Part shown: positions 27,259-36,842 of the stretch, piece after piece
Numbering within the stretch: the stretch's first letter is position 1
Layout: the number at the start of each line of letters is the position of its first letter
DNA from: Mucilaginibacter sp.
Lineage (GTDB): Bacteria > Bacteroidota > Bacteroidia > Sphingobacteriales > Sphingobacteriaceae
Assembly: GCF_028288205.1 (NCBI RefSeq)
Contig: NZ_JAQBOD010000011.1
Coordinates: forward strand, 62,001-126,000
Direction of reading: 5' to 3'
DNA length: 64,000 nt
Notes under the pieces: model-generated
The model's database searches: none
The model's input: the letters and a program-made list of their open reading frames with translations, nothing else
What the model was told of the DNA's origin: nothing
Made by a program: the position numbers and the translations under genes

Positions 27259-27993
27259 TTAATTTATTTGTTTGGTATATGATGAGGCGGCACCAAAATT
27301 AAACTTAATGCCAACAACTATTTGACTGTATTGATCTTGCGAATTGTTTTTAAAATGGCTCGGCGGGTCAATATAGCCATCCAGCCCTTCGCCCCAGGTA
27401 AGGTTGTGTATGTAGCCTATATTAATGCCTATAAATGGTTCATCATAGCCATTATATATTTTAAATTCATACCCAAAGCGTATGGGTACAAGCAGGTTGA
27501 GGCTGCTGTTTTTACCGGGAAAAGTATAAGTGCCAATGGGATACCCATCATTAGGGTCAAGGTTGGTGCGCTGTATAAAGGCCATATTATTACTTATAAG
27601 CCCAACACCGGTACCAACGTAAAAATCTTTTACAATTTTCATAAAAAAATCACCCTCATAATCCAGGACCTCACCTAATCCTAAGTCGCCATGTAAAATA
27701 AACGCTTTATACTTATTATCGTATTGCCGCCTGTTGGCATCGGTAATTATACTACCACCCGAAAGCTCTCCCGTCTGAAATTCAAGACCTATAGGCATAT
27801 AGGGCGATAAATTATAATAACCGGTAATATTATATGTTTTGCCCCTGTTGGCTTCTTTCAGGTCGGCATAGGGTTTGTTATAACTGGCAAAAAAGCCAAG
27901 ACCATACTTGGAAAAATTATAGCTGTCCTGTGCTTTTAATGATAGGGCGGAAATAATTATAAGAAAAAGCAGGCTGAATTTTTTCAAAACCAA
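27259..27993 (-). CDS. outer-membrane beta-barrel protein
   Basis: Signal peptide, alternating beta-strand pattern. Confidence 0.7.
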   Translation of the reverse strand: MVLKKFSLLFLIIISALSLKAQDSYNFSKYGLGFFASYNKPYADLKEANRGKTYNITGYYNLSPYMPIGLEFQTGELSGGSIITDANRRQYDNKYKAFILHGDLGLGEVLDYEGDFFMKIVKDFYVGTGVGLISNNMAFIQRTNLDPNDGYPIGTYTFPGKNSSLNLLVPIRFGYEFKIYNGYDEPFIGINIGYIHNLTWGEGLDGYIDPPSHFKNNSQDQYSQIVVGIKFNFGAASSYTKQIN

Positions 27994-28078
27994 ATATTAA
28001 TCAATATTTACAAATTATTACAATTAATCATAGATGTACCCCAACTAAATGTACCCCAACTTGTTACAAATATAAGAT

Positions 28079-29332
28079 ATGAACTTTAATTTAAGATTAA
28101 ACTTTTCAGTTATAGACCGTTTTTTGCGCTATGTGGGTATAGATACTCAATCTGACCCCAATTCAGATAGTTATCCGTCAACAGAAAAGCAAAAAAATCT
28201 TGGTAAATTGTTAGTAACTGAACTGCAACAAATTGGGATAGAAGATGCCCATTTAGATGAATATGGATATGTATACGCAACTATTCCCGCTAATACTGAT
28301 AGGCCCGGTATACCGGTAATTTGTTTTTGCTCGCATATGGATACATCGCCCGACTGTAGCGGCAAGGATGTAAAGCCAATAATTCATAAAAACTACCAGG
28401 GGGCTGATATTATTTTACCGGACGACCCATCGCAAATATTACGTATGAACGCGCACCCCGATCTTAAAAACCAAATTGGCAATGATATTATTACAGCCAG
28501 CGGTACCACCTTATTAGGTGCCGATAATAAGGCCGGGGTGGCCGAGATAATGGATGCCTGTTACCAACTCATCAATCATCCCGAAATTAAACATGGCATT
28601 ATCAGGATATTGTTTACGCCTGATGAAGAAATTGGGCGGGGAGTTGATAAGGTAGATATTAAAAAACTGGGTGCTTATGCCGGCTACACTATTGATGGTG
28701 AAAGCGCCGGAAATATGGAAAACGAAACCTTCTCTGCAGACGGCGCCAAGCTGGTTATTCATGGTATAAGCTCGCATCCGGGTTTTGCAAAAGGCAATAT
28801 GGAAAGTGCCATAAAAATTGCAGGACAAATTGTTGCCCGCCTGCCTTATCAATTATCGCCCGAAGGAACAGATAATAGGCAGGGCTTTGTGCATCCGGTT
28901 GGTATTGAGGGGCATGTAGAACAGGCAACGGTTGATTTTATTATCCGTGATTTTGAAGATGCTAAACTGGAGGCACATGCAAATACTATCCGCAAAATTG
29001 CTGACGAGGTTCTGAAAAACTTTCCGAACTCAACCTATGAGCTGCTGGTTAAACCGCAATACCGTAACATGAAAAGCATGCTTGATAAACACCCGCAAAT
29101 TGTTGAGTACGGCATGGAGGCTATTAAACGTGCCGGGCTAAATGCCCAATTATGCAGTATACGTGGCGGCACAGATGGTTCCCGATTATCATTTATGGGA
29201 TTGCCGTGCCCTAATATTTTTGCGGGCGAACACGCTTTTCATGGCAAACAGGAGTGGATATCTGTACAGGATATGCAAAAGGCCGTTGAAACCATATTGC
29301 ATTTATGTATGGTGTGGGAAGAGCGGAGTTAA
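28079..29332 (+). CDS. pepT: peptidase T
   Basis: FCSHMDTSPDCSG, GADNKAGVAEIM, FTPDEEIGRGVD; 417 aa. Confidence 0.93.
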   Translation: MNFNLRLNFSVIDRFLRYVGIDTQSDPNSDSYPSTEKQKNLGKLLVTELQQIGIEDAHLDEYGYVYATIPANTDRPGIPVICFCSHMDTSPDCSGKDVKPIIHKNYQGADIILPDDPSQILRMNAHPDLKNQIGNDIITASGTTLLGADNKAGVAEIMDACYQLINHPEIKHGIIRILFTPDEEIGRGVDKVDIKKLGAYAGYTIDGESAGNMENETFSADGAKLVIHGISSHPGFAKGNMESAIKIAGQIVARLPYQLSPEGTDNRQGFVHPVGIEGHVEQATVDFIIRDFEDAKLEAHANTIRKIADEVLKNFPNSTYELLVKPQYRNMKSMLDKHPQIVEYGMEAIKRAGLNAQLCSIRGGTDGSRLSFMGLPCPNIFAGEHAFHGKQEWISVQDMQKAVETILHLCMVWEERS

Positions 29333-29341
29333 TATCTGGAT

Positions 29342-29989
29342 CTACTCCTTCACCCCATCAACAATAAGCGAGGTATAACCCAGCTTGCCGTCTTTATTCC
29401 GGGGATCATATCTGCGTGAGCGGTGTATCATGCCGCCGTCGGTGGTCCAGTCGGTATAATGGAACTCACCGTTTTCATCCCAATACTCCAGCAGCTCAAC
29501 TTTAAAGCCAGCCTTTTCCAGCCTGCTTTTCATCACGTCATAAGTATATAATATTTTATGGTCATCAGCACCTACGCCGGTTCCGCCTACTCTAACCCAT
29601 TCAATATATTCTTTATCCGGGTTGTTGCCGTCTGGTACAGCTATTCTTAGTCTTCCGCCCTTTTGCAGATAATCATAACAATTTTGGTTTGACAGGCGGG
29701 TTTCTTCATCGGGGATATGTTCCCATACATGCTCTGCCAAAATATTAGTTAAGCGGTTATCGCCAAACAGTCGTTGCCAGTCTGATGCTTTACTTGCATC
29801 AAGGGCATCATATTCAGAAAGTATCCACTCATTAGCAAGCTTAATTTTTGATGAGCCTATGGTTAGCTTCCTCTTTTTTAAAACATAAAAGTTAAACCAG
29901 ATCTCTAATGATCCTTTTATTCTCATTAAAATATGTTTTATCATATACCCGGATATTTTTGTTTTAATGCTGTTTATTGCAAAGCCCAA
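29342..29989 (-). CDS. predicted SAM-dependent methyltransferase (COG4627-like)
   Basis: ILAEHVWEHIPDEETRLSNQNCYDYLQKGGRLRIAVPDG. Confidence 0.75.
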   Translation of the reverse strand: MGFAINSIKTKISGYMIKHILMRIKGSLEIWFNFYVLKKRKLTIGSSKIKLANEWILSEYDALDASKASDWQRLFGDNRLTNILAEHVWEHIPDEETRLSNQNCYDYLQKGGRLRIAVPDGNNPDKEYIEWVRVGGTGVGADDHKILYTYDVMKSRLEKAGFKVELLEYWDENGEFHYTDWTTDGGMIHRSRRYDPRNKDGKLGYTSLIVDGVKE

Positions 29990-30010
29990 TTATAGGCATT
30001 TATTATCTTT

Positions 30011-30514
30011 TTAAACGGAAAGGCTAACTTCTGCCAAAGCCTCAACAGACAGATCTATACCATTAACAATATAGGTAGCCTGTTCATAAAAAACATCCCG
30101 CTCAGCTAATTTCTCAGTAATAAAAGCTACCAGTTCATCACCATGTAAGCCATGTAATAACGGACGCGTTATTTTACCCTTATCTAACCTATCTGCCAGT
30201 GTTTTGGGTGATAATTTAATATAGATGGTTTTGCCATTGGCATTCATCCATTCCATATTGTCAAAAAAGCAGGGCAGCCCGCCGCCTGTTGATATTACTG
30301 CGTTTTCAGGATATGCTGTTTCCTTTAATATTTTTGATTCCAGCTCACGAAACGAATCCTGCCCATGCACCGCAAAGTACTGGGCTATGGTCATGCCCGC
30401 TTTTTCTTCCAGGATATGGTCAAGGTCCATAAACTCATACCCCAGGTGTGCGGCCAGCTTGCGGCTCCATGTGGTTTTGCCGCATCCCATAAATCCTATA
30501 AAAAATAGCTTCAT
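30011..30514 (-). CDS. aroK: shikimate kinase
   Basis: FIGFMGCGKTTWSRKLA; STGGGLPC; internal ATG 30514 gives a 4-nt ATGA overlap with the upstream permease. Confidence 0.9.
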   Translation of the reverse strand: MKLFFIGFMGCGKTTWSRKLAAHLGYEFMDLDHILEEKAGMTIAQYFAVHGQDSFRELESKILKETAYPENAVISTGGGLPCFFDNMEWMNANGKTIYIKLSPKTLADRLDKGKITRPLLHGLHGDELVAFITEKLAERDVFYEQATYIVNGIDLSVEALAEVSLSV

Positions 30515-31569
30515 TGTAGTTTCACTCTTGGGTCTATCCAAACATAAACAACATCTACCAAAATATTTATCACCACAAAAATAAAAGCGATAAATAATAT
30601 AGACCCCATTACCACCGGGAAGTCGGACATTTCTAAAGCGTTAACGGTAGTTTTGCCCAAACCATTATAGCCAAATACATATTCTACAAAAAATGAACCG
30701 GCCAGTAGCGAAGCAAACCACGTGGCAATGGCAGTTATAACTGGGTTAAGCGCGTTTTTTAAAGCATGCCTGTAAACAATGGTATTATTGCTTAATCCTT
30801 TTGCTTTAGCGGTGCGGATATAATCCTGACCTAAAACATCCAACATGGCATTGCGGGTAAGCTGTACAATTATAGCAAGCGGCCGTAAGCCTAAAGTAAC
30901 CATAGGTAATATTAAATTCTTCCACGTTATAACCTCGCCTTTAAACGGGTCATAACTATATAAACTGCCAGACATATTTAAACCGGTGTACCTGCTCAAT
31001 ACAAAGCCAAATATCCATGCGATGATTATTCCCGCAAAAAACGATGGGGCAGAAATACCTAAGGTAGAAAAGGCTAAGGCCGAGCGGTCTACCCAGGTAT
31101 CTTTATGCACGGCGCTTAATATGCCTAAAAACACACCGATAACAATTGCAAACAGCATGGCGGTTGTGGCCAGTATTAATGTATTTGGCACCACTTGTAA
31201 TAAAAGGGATGCCACTTCTTTACTGGTTTGATAAGAGCGCCTAAGATATGGCCATTTTAAAGCAACAACCTTATATTGTGAAATAGCAAACAGGGGCACA
31301 TAGTGATATCTTAACCGTTCGGCAGGAGTATTTAAATGGATACCTATTGCTGATAGGTCATTTAAGTAATATGCAAATTGTACCGGTAAGGGTTTATCCA
31401 GCCCAAACTCTTTGCGCACTGCCTGTAATGACTGCACATCAGCGCGCTGGCCCTGCGTCATCCGGGCCGGGTCAACAGGTAAAATATTAAACAAAAAAAA
31501 TACTACTACCACAATACCCAGCATTACCGCCGAGCCATAAAGTAGCTTACGGATGAGGTAACTTATCAT
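30511..31569 (-). CDS. ABC transporter permease (DppB/OppB-like)
   Basis: FFLFNILPVDPARMTQGQRAD; DYIRTAKAKGLSNNTIVYRHALKNALNPV. Confidence 0.88.
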   Translation of the reverse strand: MISYLIRKLLYGSAVMLGIVVVVFFLFNILPVDPARMTQGQRADVQSLQAVRKEFGLDKPLPVQFAYYLNDLSAIGIHLNTPAERLRYHYVPLFAISQYKVVALKWPYLRRSYQTSKEVASLLLQVVPNTLILATTAMLFAIVIGVFLGILSAVHKDTWVDRSALAFSTLGISAPSFFAGIIIAWIFGFVLSRYTGLNMSGSLYSYDPFKGEVITWKNLILPMVTLGLRPLAIIVQLTRNAMLDVLGQDYIRTAKAKGLSNNTIVYRHALKNALNPVITAIATWFASLLAGSFFVEYVFGYNGLGKTTVNALEMSDFPVVMGSILFIAFIFVVINILVDVVYVWIDPRVKLQ

Positions 31570-32717
31570 TGATGCTGAAAATATTTTTTTACCAGATGAT
31601 CATAATCAGGCACAGTATGGTAATGCCATTTGTTAACGATAGTTCCGTTTTTAAGCAGGATAATACCTGGGTTAGCACGAACCATTGATTTTAGCGGCAC
31701 CCCGTCGGCATAAAAAATTTCGCTTATTAAATGAAATTTCTTGCCAAACGCAACCGCGTCTGTTGCCGAATTGGATGTTAACAATACGGTACGGATATTA
31801 AAGTTTTGTGTAAGATTTGTAGCCAGCGCGTTTAGGCGGTTAATGGCGCCTTCGTCTGTCTTTTTCAGATCGTACGCCACAATTACCAGGCTGTAAAAAG
31901 GGTTGGCCAATAACTCCTGCGTATAATCATTACGCTGCGCGTCTTGTATGGCAAGGTCGGCAATTTTAGGGCTGAAACCTTTTTTAACCAGTTTGCTTTC
32001 GGGGTTACCAATAACGGCCCAATTGTTATCTTTCCAGATACCTGTTTTAAGGTATTCTTTATCGCTCATGGTTTTGGTTTCGCCGGTCTTTTTGTTTTTT
32101 AAGTTATAGGTTAACTCAAATTCATCAGGCATGGCACCCGGCGGGGTTTTCATTTCGTCAGAAATATTCGCGCCTATTTTATAGGGCAAAAAATCAATTA
32201 TCGGCGAAAAGTTATAGGTATATAAACCAAAGCCGACAGATAGCATAACGGCGGCTATCAACAACCGTTCGCCGATTTTAAAGCTAAACAGGGGCATTAT
32301 ATTTTTCTTGTTTTTAAATAGTACCACAATTAATAGTAGTAACACCAGGTCCTTACTAAAAGATTGCCAGGGTGTTAGCGGTATAGCATCGCCAAAACAA
32401 CCACAGGTTTGCACCACTTTAAAAAACGCCGAATAAAAGGTTAAAAAGGCAAAGAAAATTATAATGAGCAATAAGCCCCAGGCTACTTGTTTGGCCCTAA
32501 CGCCAATTAGTAAAGCAAAGCCTAATATCATCTCTAAAGCGCAAAGCAATACAGCAAAGCTTAGCGCCAATCCGTTTAAAAAAGTGATATGGAAAACCTC
32601 GAAATATTCTTCCAGCTTATAAGAAAACCCCAGTGGGTCATTAGCCTTGATAAGGCCAGAGAAGATGAACAGTAACCCAACACTTATCCTGCAAAACCAT
32701 ATCAAGCTGTTTTTCAT
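31566..32717 (-). CDS. BT_3928-like DoxX/MauE-type membrane protein
   Basis: FIFSGLIKANDPLGFSYKLEEYFEVF; TCGCFGDAIPLTPWQSFSKDL. Confidence 0.8.
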   Translation of the reverse strand: MKNSLIWFCRISVGLLFIFSGLIKANDPLGFSYKLEEYFEVFHITFLNGLALSFAVLLCALEMILGFALLIGVRAKQVAWGLLLIIIFFAFLTFYSAFFKVVQTCGCFGDAIPLTPWQSFSKDLVLLLLIVVLFKNKKNIMPLFSFKIGERLLIAAVMLSVGFGLYTYNFSPIIDFLPYKIGANISDEMKTPPGAMPDEFELTYNLKNKKTGETKTMSDKEYLKTGIWKDNNWAVIGNPESKLVKKGFSPKIADLAIQDAQRNDYTQELLANPFYSLVIVAYDLKKTDEGAINRLNALATNLTQNFNIRTVLLTSNSATDAVAFGKKFHLISEIFYADGVPLKSMVRANPGIILLKNGTIVNKWHYHTVPDYDHLVKKYFQHQ

Positions 32718-33253
32718 TTTACACCTAATTTTATTAATGCAAATACCGAGTAGTTTAATATATCCTGGTAGTTAGCCTTTATTCCTTCAGATGCAAGTGT
32801 GAGGCCCTTATTGTCTTCTATTTGTTTTACACGCAGCAGTTTCATCAATATCAGGTCGGTTAATGAACTTATGCGCATATCGCGCCAAGCCTCGCCGTAA
32901 TCATGATTTTTTGCAAACATCAAATCCTTTGTTTCCTTAACCTTATCATCAAATAACCGGCTTACATGGTCGGGCGCCAGCTCAATAGCTGTTTCTGCAT
33001 CGCATTCCAGCTGCATCATGGCTATAACGCAATAGTTTACTATGCCAATATATTCGCCGGTAATATCTTCGCCTACTTTTGATATTTTCTTTTCTTCAAG
33101 TGTGCGTATGCGCTGCGCTTTAATAAATATCTGGTCGGTAATTGATTCAAGGCGAAGTATGCGCCAGGCGGTACCATAATCATGGGTTTTCTTCATGAAA
33201 AGCCCCTTGCAAATATTAATTACGGCTTCGTATTCGGCTGATGTATTGTTCAA
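32714..33253 (-). CDS. DUF1599 domain-containing protein
   Basis: Duplicated KTHDYGTAWRILRLESITDQI / KNHDYGEAWRDMRISSLTDLI. Confidence 0.85.
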   Translation of the reverse strand: MNNTSAEYEAVINICKGLFMKKTHDYGTAWRILRLESITDQIFIKAQRIRTLEEKKISKVGEDITGEYIGIVNYCVIAMMQLECDAETAIELAPDHVSRLFDDKVKETKDLMFAKNHDYGEAWRDMRISSLTDLILMKLLRVKQIEDNKGLTLASEGIKANYQDILNYSVFALIKLGVK

Positions 33254-33387
33254 GATGTTATAAAGTTTTAATGTTTAAAGGTTAAAATGTTATAGCATGT
33301 GGATGCATTTAGGCCACATCTAAAATCACAAAATCTAAAGTAACTTTACAACTTTACAATCTTGCAACTTTAAAACAAAAATAACCA

Positions 33388-34242
33388 GTGGCTAAAGATA
33401 CATTTTTTCATAAAAAGGCAACGCTAAATGCAGGTGGCAAACTCATTGATTTGAGTACACCAAAAGTAATGGGTATAATTAACCTTACACCCGATTCTTT
33501 TTATGCCGATAGCCGGCAACCCACTGTTGCCGACGCGCTGCAGCAAGCCGAAAAAATGCTGGACGATGGCGCTGCTTTCTTAGATCTTGGCGCTTACTCT
33601 TCCCGCCCGGGAGCCGATGATATTTCTGTACAAGAAGAAACGGATAGATTGTTACCCGTTGTTGAAGCGATAGCCGCTAATTTTCCCAATGCGGTTTTAT
33701 CGATAGATACTTTTCGCTCGTCGGTTGCCGAAGCGGGTATTAGCGCGGGGGCACATATCATCAATGATGTATCCGGCGGACAATTAGATGTGGATATGTT
33801 TGCTACTGTAGCGCGCCTGCAAGTGCCTTACATACTGATGCACATGAAAGGCAATCCTAAAACCATGCAACAACTGGCTACCTATGATGATGTTTTTAAC
33901 GAGGTGCTTGATTATTTTACCGAACGATATAACATATTAAAGCAATTAGGTGTAAATGATGTAATTATTGATCCCGGTTTCGGCTTTGCCAAAAAACCGG
34001 AACATGGTTACACACTGCTAAATCGTTTGGATGAGTTTAATAGATTAGGCCTTCCGGTATTAGTTGGCGTATCGCGTAAAAAAATGATCTATAGTTTATT
34101 GGGTGGTACAGCTGCCGATGCTTTGAATGGCACTACTGTGTTAAATACCATCGCGCTTACTAAAGGCGCTAATATTTTGAGGGTGCATGATGTAAGGGAA
34201 GCAGTGGAAGCGGTGAAAATTTGGGAGGCGGTGAGTAAATAA
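33388..34242 (+). CDS. folP: dihydropteroate synthase
   Basis: VMGIINLTPDSFYADSR; LSIDTFRSSVAEAG; DPGFGFAKKPEHG. Confidence 0.93.
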   Translation: MAKDTFFHKKATLNAGGKLIDLSTPKVMGIINLTPDSFYADSRQPTVADALQQAEKMLDDGAAFLDLGAYSSRPGADDISVQEETDRLLPVVEAIAANFPNAVLSIDTFRSSVAEAGISAGAHIINDVSGGQLDVDMFATVARLQVPYILMHMKGNPKTMQQLATYDDVFNEVLDYFTERYNILKQLGVNDVIIDPGFGFAKKPEHGYTLLNRLDEFNRLGLPVLVGVSRKKMIYSLLGGTAADALNGTTVLNTIALTKGANILRVHDVREAVEAVKIWEAVSK

Positions 34243-34321
34243 ATAAGTTTAAGTGATATCTTGATGTGCTTTAATTTATCAATCGATATTTAAATAGCCA
34301 ATTTGATGAGGACTGTATTTA

Positions 34322-34449
34322 GGCTAAAGCCAATGTCGTTTATCCTTCTATCCGTTGGTTAAAAACCAACGGATAGAATTGCTCTGAGGTAATTCATTGC
34401 CGTCCAATTTATTGGACGGATAGCAACAGAAAAGCAAATGGCTTTAGCC
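34322..34449. repeat. multi-hairpin intergenic element (GGCTAAAGCC ... GGCTTTAGCC), copy A
   Basis: Outer GGCTAAAGCC (34322-34331)/GGCTTTAGCC (34440-34449); TTCTATCCGTTGGTT-aaa-AACCAACGGATAGAA (34346-34378, 15 bp perfect); CCGTCCAAT-tt-ATTGGACGG (34400-34419). Confidence 0.85.
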
Positions 34450-34736
34450 AAACTAAGCGCACTTACACTCTCCCCATATCCCTCACAGCCCACTCCGCTA
34501 TAGCATGCAAACCAGTGTCAGATCTTGCCGCTACGCTTAATGTATAGGTTACCAAAAACGGCATAACAATTTTATTCATAATATAAGTAACCGGGGCACG
34601 CGCTTTGTGCTACTGTTTACTGGCATTGCGGGTTGAGCTTTCTTTAATTGCTGTCATGATACGCACTTTGGGATAGGTACTTGTATAAAAGTAAGTGCAA
34701 ATATGTCTTTGTCAACAAATACAAAAAATTAAAACT

Positions 34737-35612
34737 ATGAAAATTACATTAACAGGGTCAATAGGAAATATTGGCAAACCACTTACCGAAAATTTGGTAA
34801 AAGCCGGCCACCAGGTAACTGTAATAACCAGCAAACCAGCCAACGCTGCCGAAATTAAGTCCCTGGGAGCTATACCCGCGGTAGGATCAATAGAAGATGT
34901 GACATTTTTAACTAATGCCTTTACCGGTGCCGATATAGTTTATGCTATGGTGCCGCCAAATTTCGACGTAACGCATTGGAAGGAATATATAGCGGGTATA
35001 GGCCGTAACTACGCAGCAGCTATTAAAGCGGCAGGGGTAACCAAAGTAGTTCAATTAAGCAGTATTGGTGCACACTTAACAGAAGGCGCCGGACCGGTTA
35101 CCGGTCTTCACCTGGTAGAAGCTGAGCTGAATAAATTAGAAGGTGTAGTAGTAAAATATGTGCGGGCGGGCTTTTTCTATACCAACTTCTATTCGAATGT
35201 GGATATGATAAAATATGCGGGTTTATTGGGCAGTAATTATGGTGCAGGCACTTATCTTCCACTTGTTCACCCGGCAGATGTTGCCGATGCCATTGCCGAA
35301 GAAATACAACAACCATTTACTGCTAATAGCATCCGTTATGTAATTAGCGACGAACATACTGCGGGCGAATCTGCTGCTATATTAGGGAAAGCGATAGGTA
35401 AACCCGAATTGCCCTGGGTTGAGTTTACTGATGCTGATGCCTTGGGCGGCATGCTGCAAGTTGGCGTGCCCGAAGAGATAGCCAAAAATTATGTAGAAAT
35501 GGGTAAAGTTTCCCGGAATGGAAAAATGCAGGAGGATTTCCTGACACATAGATCTGTGTTAGGAAAAAGAAAGCTTGAAGATTTTGCGGTAGAATTTGCT
35601 AAAAGTTTTTAA
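34737..35612 (+). CDS. NAD(P)-binding (NmrA/SDR-like) protein
   Basis: MKITLTGSIGNIGKPLTENLVKAGHQVTVIT; start moved from 34695 to 34737. Confidence 0.82.
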   Translation: MKITLTGSIGNIGKPLTENLVKAGHQVTVITSKPANAAEIKSLGAIPAVGSIEDVTFLTNAFTGADIVYAMVPPNFDVTHWKEYIAGIGRNYAAAIKAAGVTKVVQLSSIGAHLTEGAGPVTGLHLVEAELNKLEGVVVKYVRAGFFYTNFYSNVDMIKYAGLLGSNYGAGTYLPLVHPADVADAIAEEIQQPFTANSIRYVISDEHTAGESAAILGKAIGKPELPWVEFTDADALGGMLQVGVPEEIAKNYVEMGKVSRNGKMQEDFLTHRSVLGKRKLEDFAVEFAKSF

Positions 35613-35669
35613 GCTGATAATTAAGCATAAAATGAATTTATCACAGGTAATGGATTTTAATATTTCAAT

Positions 35670-35747
35670 ACAACACTGACAAATCCTTGTCAGTGTTGTA
35701 GGTGTTGCAGGTATTGCAGGGTGTTGTATATGTTGCGCAATGCAACA
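35670..35747. repeat. hairpin followed by degenerate GGTGTTGCA repeat and second hairpin
   Basis: ACAACACTGACAA-atcc-TTGTCAGTGTTGT (35670-35699, 13 bp perfect); TGTTGC/GCAACA (35731-35747). Confidence 0.6.
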
Positions 35748-35755
35748 TCCCTCAA

Positions 35756-36736
35756 TTAATGAAACCCTGCTATAGGGTGCGGTATATACAATTCTTCCAG
35801 TTTCTTTATTTCTTCGGATGAAAGCTTGACAGACAGGGCTTTTACCGCGTCGGCTAAATGCCCCGGCTTACTTGCGCCGATAATTGGGGAAGTAATAGCC
35901 GAATTAGCTAACAACCAAGCCATAGCTACCTGCGCGTTAGGCAAACCTTTTTGCGCGGCAACTTCATTCAGGCGCCCAATCACTTCAAAATCGCCGAATT
36001 TACCATATATATCTTTTCCAAAACCATCGGTCCGGGCACGTTCTGTTTCGTTACGGTCCTTGTTTAGGGGGCGGGTTAGTAAACCCCTTGCTAATGGCGA
36101 CCACGGGATAACCGCTATTTTTTGATCTTTACATAACGGTATCATTTCGCGTTCCTCTTCGCGGTATACCAGGTTGTATTGCGGTTGCATAGATACAAAG
36201 CGTGTCCAGCCATGCAGATCAGAAACATAAAGCGATTGCGTAAACTGCCAGGCGTGCATAGATGATGCACCAATATAACGCGCCTTGCCGGCTTTCACCA
36301 CATCATGCAGAGCCTCCATGGTTTCCTCTATCGGGGTATTATAATCCCATCGATGGATTTGATATAAGTCTACATAATCGGTGCCTAAGCGCTTCAGGCT
36401 GGCATCAATTGCACTCATAATATGCTTGCGCGACAGGCCCTTGTCATTCGGCCCGGGCCCCATAGCGTTAAACACTTTGGTTGCCAGTACAATCTCATCG
36501 CGTTTAGCAAAATCTTTTAGTGCCTTGCCAACCACTTCTTCGCTGGCGCCATCTGCATATACATCGGCGGTATCAAAAAAGGTAATGCCAAGCTCCAGCG
36601 CCTCTTTAATAAACGGGCGACTCTCCGCCTCATTAAGGGCCCAGGGCCATCTTTCTGTAGGTTTACCATAGGTCATGGTACCTAAACACAGGCGCGAAAC
36701 CATCATGCCTGTATTTCCAAATCTTACGTAGTCCAT
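35756..36736 (-). CDS. aldo/keto reductase
   Basis: MDYVRFGNTGMMVSRLCLGTMTYG; GITFFDTADVYADGASEEVVGKAL; YVDLYQIHRWDYNTPIEETMEAL. Confidence 0.92.
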   Translation of the reverse strand: MDYVRFGNTGMMVSRLCLGTMTYGKPTERWPWALNEAESRPFIKEALELGITFFDTADVYADGASEEVVGKALKDFAKRDEIVLATKVFNAMGPGPNDKGLSRKHIMSAIDASLKRLGTDYVDLYQIHRWDYNTPIEETMEALHDVVKAGKARYIGASSMHAWQFTQSLYVSDLHGWTRFVSMQPQYNLVYREEEREMIPLCKDQKIAVIPWSPLARGLLTRPLNKDRNETERARTDGFGKDIYGKFGDFEVIGRLNEVAAQKGLPNAQVAMAWLLANSAITSPIIGASKPGHLADAVKALSVKLSSEEIKKLEELYIPHPIAGFH

Positions 36737-36842
36737 AATAGTTGTAAATTTCAGGCAAATTACAAATTGTAACTGAATGGGTTTATACTGTTTAATTAGT
36801 TAGTACCAAATGCCTTAATACCCGATGATGGTAAAACAGCGA

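Noticed and set aside
34437-34740. Possible small ORFs around the folP-downstream element
   Set aside because: No frame of convincing length or composition; the region is explained by the structured repeat and intergenic spacer.
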